43,635 nucleotides of DNA. Origin: an uncultured Clostridia bacterium. GTDB lineage: Bacteria > Bacillota > Clostridia > Peptostreptococcales > Anaerovoracaceae. The DNA lies in contig CAKQHH010000014.1 of NCBI GenBank assembly GCA_934234035.1, positions 1-43,635 of the forward strand, in the 5' to 3' direction. Every line of letters begins with the position of its first letter. Position 1 is the first letter of the stretch. Below, piece after piece: positions 17,516 through 25,074 of the stretch. A program made the position numbers and the translations under genes. The notes beneath the pieces were generated by a model. That model was given only the letters and a program-made list of their open reading frames with translations, was not told where the DNA came from and made no database searches.

Positions 17516-18865
17516 CTACAACATTTTTCGAAATCGGATAAAGCCGAAGAGCGAACCCTCGATGGCAATGATTCCGGCAATCGCACCGGTGGCCCCTTTG
17601 AGGGCATTGCTTTTCTTCTTTATCTCCAGCTGTTCCGCCTTATTATCCATCTTCTCCTGATGGGTGCTCATGGACGCCTGTTCTGCCGGTGCCTGTTTTT
17701 TCAGTGCTTGCTTCAGATTGTTCCCCGCATCTTTGGAGAGAACGAACATGTAACTTTCCTTCGGTTTTTGAACGTTCCGGCTGGAACTTGGCACTTTAGA
17801 TTTTCCGGCAGCGATTCCTTTTCCGCTTCCGGATGCCCCCTTTCCATTGCCGCCCTTTCCGGAACCGCCGGTATCCCCCTTCTGTGGTTCCTCCTTCTTC
17901 ACATCTTTTTTGCCGACGTGAACCTGAACGGTAGTGGTGGCGTCGCCACTGCGAACCGTAATGGTGGCATCCCCTTCGCCTACGTACTCGATTTCTCCGG
18001 AGGAATTCACCTTCGCCACCGATTCATCGCTGGAAGAATAGGTCATTTTCTCCTGCACCTTCTGCTGCAGCGCGTCGTCTGCTGCAGCTGCCGTTACCTT
18101 CAGCTTGTGCTTGGATCCGACTTTCCCCTCCAGGTTGCTCCGATCCGCCGTCAATTTCGGTGTGCCGGAAAACGTCACGTAGATGGTCTCCACCATTTTG
18201 GCCGATTGGAATGTCCGATAATCCAACGGATTGGACTGGCCGAAGCAGAGCCGAAAACGGTTTGCCGTCTGCATCCCGCTGTTGCTGGGTTTAGCTCCTT
18301 CCGATCCGGCAGAATACCATTTCCAGCTGTCCTGATATGCCAGAACCACATCCACCTTCTCCGCATTGTTCCAAAGCTCCTGCTTTGCCTGACTATCCAC
18401 ATATTTTCCGTCTTTGTTGATGGCTGCCGCCAGGTTGTCGAAATAGTACCGATCCGTCAGCACAAGTTCCTGCCAGGTAAAAGTAGCGAACGCCCCGTTC
18501 CCGCTGTCCGTTGTGTAGAAGGCCAGCGCATTGATGGACCCCTTATCGATTCCCGCTTTGTCCAAAAGCGTGTTCAGCTTGGCGCCATAGGCAGAGTCAA
18601 TGCCAACTCTCTTTCCGCTCCGGTCGTAATAGGTGTATGCCAGCATATTTCCGGAAGAAAGACTTTGAATCTCACTAACCTTAAAAGTTTTCTTCTCCAC
18701 ATAATCTTCCGGGCTCCATCCGTAATACCCGATTTTAAAGGTAAGAGTATCGGTGGCATTCCCATAGGATTCCGTTGTCGCCGCCGGAATCAGCAGCAGA
18801 AGAACGAGGCATATGATGAGGAGCCGCGCTCCTGTTTTTTTCATTCGATTGATTCTGTTCTCCAT
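17516..18865 (-). CDS. Membrane-anchored surface protein with Big2 domain
   Basis: A 449-residue protein. Signal peptide or anchor: about 12-36 (LLIICLVLLLLIPAATTESYG). An unknown N-terminal domain (about 38-225) contains AKLNTLLDKAGI, a TTDSGNG stretch, RYYFDNL, RLCFGQ and FQSAKMVETIYVTFSG. The LLDKAGI plus strand layout recalls sulfite-oxidase-fold (molybdopterin-binding) domains, but this is weak inference. A Big2 Ig domain follows (about 228-310), then a Gly/Ser/Lys linker, and a C-terminal membrane helix (about 419-443) ending in basic RFRK. It is thus tethered at the membrane beside the ExbB/DUF2149 pair. The start overlaps the lipoprotein stop as TAATG. It may be the receptor or force-transmitting partner of the system. 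Confidence 0.75.
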   Translation of the reverse strand: MENRINRMKKTGARLLIICLVLLLLIPAATTESYGNATDTLTFKIGYYGWSPEDYVEKKTFKVSEIQSLSSGNMLAYTYYDRSGKRVGIDSAYGAKLNTLLDKAGIDKGSINALAFYTTDSGNGAFATFTWQELVLTDRYYFDNLAAAINKDGKYVDSQAKQELWNNAEKVDVVLAYQDSWKWYSAGSEGAKPSNSGMQTANRFRLCFGQSNPLDYRTFQSAKMVETIYVTFSGTPKLTADRSNLEGKVGSKHKLKVTAAAADDALQQKVQEKMTYSSSDESVAKVNSSGEIEYVGEGDATITVRSGDATTTVQVHVGKKDVKKEEPQKGDTGGSGKGGNGKGASGSGKGIAAGKSKVPSSSRNVQKPKESYMFVLSKDAGNNLKQALKKQAPAEQASMSTHQEKMDNKAEQLEIKKKSNALKGATGAIAGIIAIEGSLFGFIRFRKML

Positions 18866-19950
18866 TATTTCCCGTATGATTTCGCCAGCATTTTGTTCAA
18901 CTCGCCGTCCGTCAAATTATAGTGATAGAAGAGTTTGTAGAATTCTTTGGCATCCTTTCGAATATCGTTATGATACAGATCCGGGTATACCAGCTTTCCC
19001 AGCCAGCGAATTCCCAGAATCTGATTCACCGACGGTGGGGAGGACATCCAACTGTACGGCTCTCCCGGCGCCTCGTAGTAATGGTTTTTCTTGATTGCCG
19101 GAATCTCTTTCCATTGACCGTCTTTATGAACGGTATCATATGGACTGTCCGGTCCGAAGACAATCACATCCGGATTTGCTTTGTTCACCGCTTCGCCGTC
19201 CACCGGATTTCCGCCATCCATCCCGTTGACCTCTTCGTCCGTGTGAATCGCATTGCAAGCACCGATTTTTTCGATAACGTCTGCCTGAATGCTTCCCGCC
19301 ACGTTGGCATTCAATCCTGTGGTGGAAACACCGAAGTATACGGACTTCCGATTCTTTTTTGATATCTTAGCTGCGGCTTTGTCTGCCATATCAGAAGTTT
19401 CCTTGCAGTACGCCGCCAACTTGTCCGCCTGTTCGCTCCGTCCCAGGAGCTTTCCCAGTTTCTTATACATGGAATCGTAGGAGTCCAGCGAAGTCTCCAG
19501 AAATACCGTGGCAATTCCGGTTTTGGACTGAATCTCGTCCATGTCCGATGCACCGTCTTCCTTCTTCTCTCCGATATCGATGATAATGTCCGGAGATGCT
19601 TTTATCAGATTCTCGATGTTCAGGCTGGCCTTGGAACCGTAGAATTGACCCAGCGTCGGCATGTCCACGAAATCCGCCGGATAATATTTCTCCTGCTCCG
19701 TGGTAGGTGCCGCATTCAGTCCCACCAGCATGTCCGTTGCCACGGTGCAGAGAATCATCTGCGTATTCGGTCCGCTGCCGACAATGGTTTTGATATTCTT
19801 TTTCACTTCCACTTCCCGACCGTAATCATCTGTGAACGTATAGGTTTTCGTTCCCTTTGGATATTTCACGTCCGTGCTCTTGCATCCCGTCAGCAAGGTG
19901 CCGGATACGAGCACCGCGATGATTGCGGCGATTAATCTAATTCTCTTCAT
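18865..19950 (-). CDS. ABC transporter substrate-binding lipoprotein (B12/iron-chelate type)
   Basis: A 361-residue protein with a lipoprotein signal: basic start, hydrophobic core and lipobox LLTG-Cys23. It is a class III binding protein (TroA/BtuF/FhuD fold): DDYGREVEVKKNIKTIVGSGPNTQMI at the start, LIKASPDIIIDIGE, a long linking helix, and NPDVIVFG late. Members bind cobalamin, heme, ferric siderophores, and in H. influenzae MolA molybdate or tungstate. The ligand cannot be read from sequence. The AOR and XdhC-like neighbours make an oxyanion or cofactor-related ligand attractive (inference). Located 2 bp after the ATPase gene and overlapping the next gene by its stop, it completes a permease-ATPase-binding protein set. 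Confidence 0.88.
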   Translation of the reverse strand: MKRIRLIAAIIAVLVSGTLLTGCKSTDVKYPKGTKTYTFTDDYGREVEVKKNIKTIVGSGPNTQMILCTVATDMLVGLNAAPTTEQEKYYPADFVDMPTLGQFYGSKASLNIENLIKASPDIIIDIGEKKEDGASDMDEIQSKTGIATVFLETSLDSYDSMYKKLGKLLGRSEQADKLAAYCKETSDMADKAAAKISKKNRKSVYFGVSTTGLNANVAGSIQADVIEKIGACNAIHTDEEVNGMDGGNPVDGEAVNKANPDVIVFGPDSPYDTVHKDGQWKEIPAIKKNHYYEAPGEPYSWMSSPPSVNQILGIRWLGKLVYPDLYHNDIRKDAKEFYKLFYHYNLTDGELNKMLAKSYGK

Positions 19951-19952
19951 CT

Positions 19953-20720
19953 CTAATAAATCACCTCAAAAAACCTTCCCTTCCCGTCTTCGGTATCAAT
20001 TTTTCGAACCGAAATTCGGTACAGTTTCTCTATCAATTCTTCATTCATGATATCCTTTGGAGGACCGTCTGCAATCACGTATCCTTCTCTCAGACCCACC
20101 ACTCGGTCCGCAAAGAGATACGCCTGTTCCGGATTGTGCATGGACTGAACGATGGAATATCCTTCTTCCGTCAATTTTCGAAGCTGCAGTTCCACCCGCA
20201 CCTGATTGCCGTAATCCAGGCTGGATGTCGGTTCGTCCATAATCAATGTGTTGCTGCCCTGCGCCAGCGCCCGGGCAATGAGCACCAGCTGCTGCTCTCC
20301 GCCGGAAAGGCTGGTGTACTCCCGCTCCAGTAAATGTCCAATACCTAATTTCTCCAAGGCGGATACGGCAATCGTCCGTTCTTTCTTTCCGGGAACCCGG
20401 AAGCCATGCAGGCCGGCGGTGGTTCCCATCGTCACCATATCCAGCACCGAATAGGCAAAGGCCGGATTCGCCGCCTGGGGAATATAGGCCATCTTCTTCG
20501 CTCTTTCGCCCGGTTTCATCTGCCGAATATCCTCTCCATCCAGCGTGATTTCCCCGTCCCATCCGCGAAGAAGTCCCAGCATGCACTTGAATAAAGTGCT
20601 TTTGCCCGTACCGTTTGGACCCAGTATGCAGACCATCTCCCCCGGCATTGCCCGGAAATGAATGTCCCGAAGAACCGGATTTTTCCCGTATGAAAAACGC
20701 AAGTGATTTACTTCCAGCAT
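19953..20720 (-). CDS. ABC transporter ATP-binding protein (FecE/BtuD type)
   Basis: A 255-residue ATPase of the B12/iron-chelate importer class. Walker A is GPNGTGKST (34-42), the Q-loop is AYIPQ (78-82), the signature LSGGEQQ (138-144), and Walker B with the D-loop is LIMDEPTSSLD (159-169). The H-loop region reads SMHNPEQAYLFADRV, where His precedes Asn. Length and motif order are normal and all catalytic motifs are intact. The start overlaps the permease stop as TAATG, indicating translational coupling. It energises import through the permease encoded upstream in the operon. Confidence 0.93.
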   Translation of the reverse strand: MLEVNHLRFSYGKNPVLRDIHFRAMPGEMVCILGPNGTGKSTLFKCMLGLLRGWDGEITLDGEDIRQMKPGERAKKMAYIPQAANPAFAYSVLDMVTMGTTAGLHGFRVPGKKERTIAVSALEKLGIGHLLEREYTSLSGGEQQLVLIARALAQGSNTLIMDEPTSSLDYGNQVRVELQLRKLTEEGYSIVQSMHNPEQAYLFADRVVGLREGYVIADGPPKDIMNEELIEKLYRISVRKIDTEDGKGRFFEVIY

Positions 20721-21727
20721 TATTTCCGCCCTCCTTTAAATATGAGATACAAGAAGAAGGGCGCGCCAATCATTGCCGTCAAAATGCCGATGGGGATTTC
20801 AACCGCAAACAGGTTTCTCGATACATCATCTACCAGCAGCAAGAACAGCGCACCGGTGAGCATCGATGCCGGAAGAAGCCACCGAAAATTGCTTCCCGTG
20901 AACTTTCGGCAAAAATGAGGGATTACCAGTCCCACCCATCCGATCATTCCGCTGACGGATACCACCGCCGCAGTAATGAGCGTGGCCGCCACCAATGCGA
21001 TTAGCCGGGTGCGGCCGACGGATACACCCATGGTCTCCGCCTCCTGCTCCCCAATCGTCAGCACATTGATATGCCAACGCATTCCGAAAATCGGAAGGAT
21101 TCCAAGGAGCACCACAACAGCGGCGAACAGCAGGTCCTCCGTCTTCGTGGATGACAAGGAGCCCATCAGCCAATAGGTGATGGCCGGCAGTTCGTTCGTC
21201 TGGTCCGCCACCAGTTTAATGAAACTGGTTCCTGCCTGTGCAATGGAACTAATCATCAGCCCGGCCAGCACCAAACCTACCGTTTTGTTTCCCGGAGCTC
21301 GGCTTCCCACCGCATACACCAGCAGGATGGTTGCCATGCTGAATGCAAAAGCCATTGCGGTAATCTTCACACCGTTTCCACCCAGGATAATTGCCAGTGC
21401 CGCACCAAACGCCGCGCCGGAGGATGCCCCCAGAAAATCCGGTGCCGCCATGGGGTTCTCGAATACCGCTTGATACACGCAGCCGGCAGACGCCAATGCG
21501 CACCCCACCAGACACGCCAACAGAATTCTCGGCAGCCGGATTGCCCAGAACACCTGCTCTTGCTGGGACGTCCAGAACGTCTCGCCCCCGGTAATCGGGG
21601 ATGTGAGAATGCCCATTACTTCTTTCGGTCCCAGCGAGAATTTTCCCAGAAAGAAGGATAAGAACACTCCCGCCACCAACAGAACGCCCACTATTAAAAT
21701 GTATTTTCTACTGTTTCGTTCCGTCAT
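20720..21727 (-). CDS. ABC transporter permease (FecCD/BtuC type)
   Basis: A 335-residue membrane protein of the FecCD family, with nine to ten helices expected. Family landmarks: LPRILLACLVGCALASAGCVYQ (about 48-70), NPMAAPDFLGASSGAAFGA (about 74-92), and the late segment SGMIGWVGLVIPHFCRKFTG (about 262-281), which contacts the ATPase. Such permeases work as homodimers with two ATPase copies. It is 1 bp downstream of the AOR2 stop and overlaps the ATPase start by 1 bp. Only one permease gene is present, typical of this class. The substrate is unresolved; see the binding lipoprotein. Confidence 0.93.
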   Translation of the reverse strand: MTERNSRKYILIVGVLLVAGVFLSFFLGKFSLGPKEVMGILTSPITGGETFWTSQQEQVFWAIRLPRILLACLVGCALASAGCVYQAVFENPMAAPDFLGASSGAAFGAALAIILGGNGVKITAMAFAFSMATILLVYAVGSRAPGNKTVGLVLAGLMISSIAQAGTSFIKLVADQTNELPAITYWLMGSLSSTKTEDLLFAAVVVLLGILPIFGMRWHINVLTIGEQEAETMGVSVGRTRLIALVAATLITAAVVSVSGMIGWVGLVIPHFCRKFTGSNFRWLLPASMLTGALFLLLVDDVSRNLFAVEIPIGILTAMIGAPFFLYLIFKGGRK

Positions 21728-21728
21728 A

Positions 21729-23258
21729 TTACTTCTTCATTTCTCTGTATTGTTCCAAAACGCTTGCAAATCCCGGAATTTCCGTGCCCGCTTTCGCTTC
21801 CGCCTGTACACGGCTAAAATCAGCTTCCATCTGCAGACTTTTCCGGCTCTGCTCCATCAGCTTCTGTTCCGTCCAGTCACCGCCCAGACGCGCCTCGGCC
21901 ATTTCCGCCAGAAGCTTCCAGGATTCTGAATTGTCAATAATGGCAAATGCGGTAAAAATGCAGAAGCCCAGGCTATCCAATGCCACAATTTGCTCCCGCA
22001 GGGATTTCTCTCTTTCGGAGGGTTCTCGCCGCACTTCCCGTGCAGCCTTATTCATTCGATCCGGATACAGCATTCGAAGGCCCGCTTCGCCGCTTCCCAG
22101 AATTCGTCCCACCGAAGAATCCTTCTCGATTTCATCCAGTCCGCCAACAAGGCTTTCCTCCGTTACCGTTTCACCGATGCATTCCGCGTACAATCGGAAA
22201 TTCTCGATGTATTCGGCCGATGAGATTCCCAGATCCTCCGATTGCTTCACAATTCGAAAGGTCAGCTCATCGTCATCGATTCCAAAATATTTTCGAATCA
22301 AGGCGCCGGTTTCAATCGCCAGCGGACTCGTGAATATTTTCCGTTGTCTTCTCGCGTGCCGGTTCAGACAACCGATGACGCACAGGGGAGTACAGCCATG
22401 ATGGATGTTATCGAATTCTGTCATCCGTTGAATTTCAGGAACCGACGCATCGCTGAACTGGTCAAATACAGTCCGGTCATTCAGTCCGGTCTGGAGAACC
22501 GCCGCACCGTACGAAGGAAGCGCATTTCCGCAGATTTCATTCCGCCGAATCCGATTGGCCAATTCCGTAGCGAGAATTTCAAAGCGTTCCGGATTCGCTG
22601 TGTTCCGCATGGTGTGTGCCCTCGCTTGTGAATCTTCTTCCACCACCACCGCTCTCAATCCTTTTGCGCCGAACACATCTCCTACGCAGGTTCGCGGAAC
22701 ATAGTATTCCGGATATCCCTCTGCATAGGTACTGAACACCGCAGCGGCAGACAGCTTCCGTTCTCCCGCAGGTCCAATCCCGACAGCTGCACAATTCTTG
22801 CCGTACACGGCGCGAAGAGCACGGACGATTCGCCCGGTATCCTTTCCGGTGGCTCCCGGCAATGTCTCTAACTGCACCTCCTGATTACTGATTCGGATGA
22901 TTCCGTTTTCTTTTCCACATCTCCCGCAAATCACTACCGCGGCGATGCCATTTCCTCCCAAGGCCTCCGGCAAATTCCCGGTAATGTTGCAAATCTGCAC
23001 CCCGGCGTTCCCGTCTTTCTGGGTCACAAAAAGCATTCTTCCTGCACTTGGGGCCGGATTCCCGGTAAAAAGGCCCGGCACTAAGACGATGGCATTTCCC
23101 TCATCCAGCCGATTCGCCCATGGTTCTCCGTATTCCCGAAGGAGCTCCAATGCCAACAGCCGACCGTAGGTCATGGTATTTTCCATCGGATACGGTTTCT
23201 TCTCCACACTTCCATCGGTGAGATTAATGATTAATACTACTTCGTTTTTGCTCTGCAT
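21729..23258 (-). CDS. Aldehyde:ferredoxin oxidoreductase family protein (AOR2)
   Basis: A 509-residue protein and first gene of the operon. N-terminal AOR-type domain: TYGRLLALELLREYG (30-44), NAIVLVPGLFTG (55-66), CNITGNLPEALGGNGIAAVVICG (90-112) and VPRTCVGDVFGAKGLRAVVV (187-206). Cluster-type Cys are at 289, 293 and 297 (CTPLCVIGCLNRH) and Cys433 (LGFCIF), the same residue numbers and unusual C-x3-C-x3-C spacing as AOR1. It is clearly a paralogue of AOR1, from an ancient duplication judging by divergence. It may be an active enzyme with a tungsten or molybdenum cofactor; the substrate is unknown. The ribosome site is weak (GAAA before ATG). The gene lacks a signal peptide. Confidence 0.83.
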   Translation of the reverse strand: MQSKNEVVLIINLTDGSVEKKPYPMENTMTYGRLLALELLREYGEPWANRLDEGNAIVLVPGLFTGNPAPSAGRMLFVTQKDGNAGVQICNITGNLPEALGGNGIAAVVICGRCGKENGIIRISNQEVQLETLPGATGKDTGRIVRALRAVYGKNCAAVGIGPAGERKLSAAAVFSTYAEGYPEYYVPRTCVGDVFGAKGLRAVVVEEDSQARAHTMRNTANPERFEILATELANRIRRNEICGNALPSYGAAVLQTGLNDRTVFDQFSDASVPEIQRMTEFDNIHHGCTPLCVIGCLNRHARRQRKIFTSPLAIETGALIRKYFGIDDDELTFRIVKQSEDLGISSAEYIENFRLYAECIGETVTEESLVGGLDEIEKDSSVGRILGSGEAGLRMLYPDRMNKAAREVRREPSEREKSLREQIVALDSLGFCIFTAFAIIDNSESWKLLAEMAEARLGGDWTEQKLMEQSRKSLQMEADFSRVQAEAKAGTEIPGFASVLEQYREMKK

Positions 23259-23626
23259 ATTTCAATCTGTCTTTTCTGCTCGTCATTAAATACCCAATTA
23301 TCATATCTCAAAACACGCTTGTTTACTCATCGGCTATATCTATACGGAAGTATATAATTATTCACTTTTTCTATAATTGCAAAATACTATTTAATATTTC
23401 TATACCGCAAACCTCCTGTATTCCTTTTTTTACAATGTTTTCGGGAATTTCTGCCCTAAAACCGCTTTTTTATGCTTTGCTACAGTTTTTTGGCACTATC
23501 TGCCTTATTTTTACATAGAGTATTTATATATCGATTTGCTTTGTTATTATTATTTTCAATAAGTCGTCATCCGCCTTGCCGGAAGGGGTTTCTTTTTAAC
23601 GGATTGTTGATTATAATTTCTTCATT
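23259..23626. other. AT-rich divergent intergenic region
   Basis: This is 368 bp between the divergent AOR2 operon and the MATE gene, much poorer in GC than its surroundings. It must hold promoters for both directions. The inverted repeat TATAC-GGAA-GTATA at 23341-23354, about 85 bp before AOR2, could be an operator. TATAAT at 23612-23617 serves the MATE gene. No known riboswitch, including the Moco RNA motif, was recognised, and no small gene with a good ribosome site was found. Confidence 0.6.
23612..23617 (+). promoter_or_regulatory. -10 box of MATE gene, possibly leaderless
   Basis: A perfect TATAAT ends 9 bp before the ATG at 23627. Transcription would then start within a few bases of the start codon. 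No Shine-Dalgarno sequence precedes that ATG. The -35 region at 17-bp spacing is weak. Confidence 0.5.
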
Positions 23627-25057
23627 ATGGATATGACGAACACGAATGACAAAAAGAGAAAATTGAATCCCATCACAGAAGGGCCGGTACTTCCGTCCTT
23701 TATTAATTTCGCATTCCCGTTAATGCTCACCAGCCTGATGATGCAGTCCTACACCATTGCCGACGGCTTAATTCTCGGAAATCTGGTAAACGAACGTGCC
23801 CTCGGAGCGGTGAATTCCATTTCCCCCATTATCGATTTGCTGGGGCTCATCCAAATCGGTCTTTCCGGCGGCTGCTCGATCTGCATCTCCCATCTGGCCG
23901 GCTCCGGGGAACACCGCCGAATGCACCAAGTAATTCTCCAGATGAGAACAGTGGTTGTGGGAATCTCCTTGCTGGCCCTGCTGCTGGGACTGCTGGGTGC
24001 GGATGTCGTTCTGTCACTGACGCATACGCCACCGGAAATCTACGATGGGGCCAAGGCGTACCTTCAGCTGGTGTGCATCGGAATTCCTTTTTCCTCCATC
24101 TATCAGCTTCAGTCCGGCATTATGCGCGGCATGGGAGACAGCAAACGACCGCTGGGGGCGATTACTATTTCTACTTTTACCAACATCGGATTGGATTTGC
24201 TTTTGGTAGGCTTCTTTACCCTCGGCATCATCGGTGCCGCAGTTGCCACCGTAGCTTCTCAGATATTCTCCTGCGTCTATCTCTATTTCAAGCTCAAAAA
24301 AAGACTGCAGGCGGAAGGCTCGGAATACTTTTCCGGCTCCTTCTCCCTCCGCAGTCGAATCGACATATTGCTGCATTCTTTTTCCGGTTCGGAGAAAACC
24401 TCCGACATTCATGAGATTGTTAACCTTGGAATTCCGCAGATGCTTCAGTCATCTTTTACATCCATTGGCAAAATCATTCTTCAGAGCTTGACTAACTCAT
24501 TCGGTGCTTTTGCCGTAATTGGCGTAGCAGCATCCTACAAAATCGATTCAATCCTAATCATCCCTATGATTGGTATCTCCATGTCGATTTCTGTTTTTAC
24601 CGGTCAAAACATGGGCGCCGGAAAAGTCCAGCGGGTTCGGGAGTCTTTCCGCATCGCCATCCGCTCGTCTCTTGCAATTTCTGCAGTGATGACCGTTGTG
24701 CTGCTCTGCTTCAACATCCCCCTATTGTCCCTGTTCGGGCTCTCCAAAGCCTCTCTGACCATGGGGCATTACTACATCCTCATCTGCCTTCCGGGATACT
24801 TCCTCTTTGGATTACAATTCGTTTTCAACGGATTTCTGCAAGGCACGAAGAACACGAAACTCTCGTCCGGAATCTCTATTCTGGCGTTGGCCGGCCGAAT
24901 CGTATTCGCCTATTCCTTCGCCGGCATGATGGGCGCAAATGTCCTTCCTGCAGCAGAACTGGTTTCCTGGGTTCTGGGCGGCATACTTTCCGGTATCGCC
25001 TGCCGCCGCATTCTCCGTCAGAATTTGAAAGATTTGAAAAAAGCGGAAGAATCCTAA
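23627..25057 (+). CDS. MATE-family multidrug/cation efflux transporter
   Basis: A 476-residue inner-membrane protein with about twelve helices, the only plus-strand gene here. Family landmarks include LPSFINFAFPLMLTSLMMQ (about 22-40), YTIADGLILGNLV, LGAVNSISPI and, in the second half, GIPQMLQSSFTSIGKI and GQNMGAGK. MATE proteins export organic cations or other compounds using a sodium or proton gradient; the substrate is unknown. It is divergent from the AOR2 operon and shares its AT-rich control region, so coregulation is possible. The start lacks a clear ribosome site; with TATAAT just upstream a leaderless transcript is plausible. Its TAA stop overlaps the stop of the convergent cca gene. 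Confidence 0.92.
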   Translation: MDMTNTNDKKRKLNPITEGPVLPSFINFAFPLMLTSLMMQSYTIADGLILGNLVNERALGAVNSISPIIDLLGLIQIGLSGGCSICISHLAGSGEHRRMHQVILQMRTVVVGISLLALLLGLLGADVVLSLTHTPPEIYDGAKAYLQLVCIGIPFSSIYQLQSGIMRGMGDSKRPLGAITISTFTNIGLDLLLVGFFTLGIIGAAVATVASQIFSCVYLYFKLKKRLQAEGSEYFSGSFSLRSRIDILLHSFSGSEKTSDIHEIVNLGIPQMLQSSFTSIGKIILQSLTNSFGAFAVIGVAASYKIDSILIIPMIGISMSISVFTGQNMGAGKVQRVRESFRIAIRSSLAISAVMTVVLLCFNIPLLSLFGLSKASLTMGHYYILICLPGYFLFGLQFVFNGFLQGTKNTKLSSGISILALAGRIVFAYSFAGMMGANVLPAAELVSWVLGGILSGIACRRILRQNLKDLKKAEES

Positions 25058-25074
25058 CCGATTCTTCCGCTTTT
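25039..25074. terminator. Bidirectional terminator formed by two gene ends
   Basis: AAAAGCGGAAGAAT pairs perfectly with ATTCTTCCGCTTTT around an 8-nt centre that holds both stop codons (TAA of the MATE gene at 25055-25057, TAG of cca at 25054-25056 on the minus strand). T runs follow in both directions. The last codons of each gene are therefore also its terminator arms. Confidence 0.88.

Noticed and set aside
23259..23626. Moco or other cofactor riboswitch before the AOR operon
   Set aside because: No conserved riboswitch architecture could be recognised in the AT-rich leader; only a short inverted repeat was seen.
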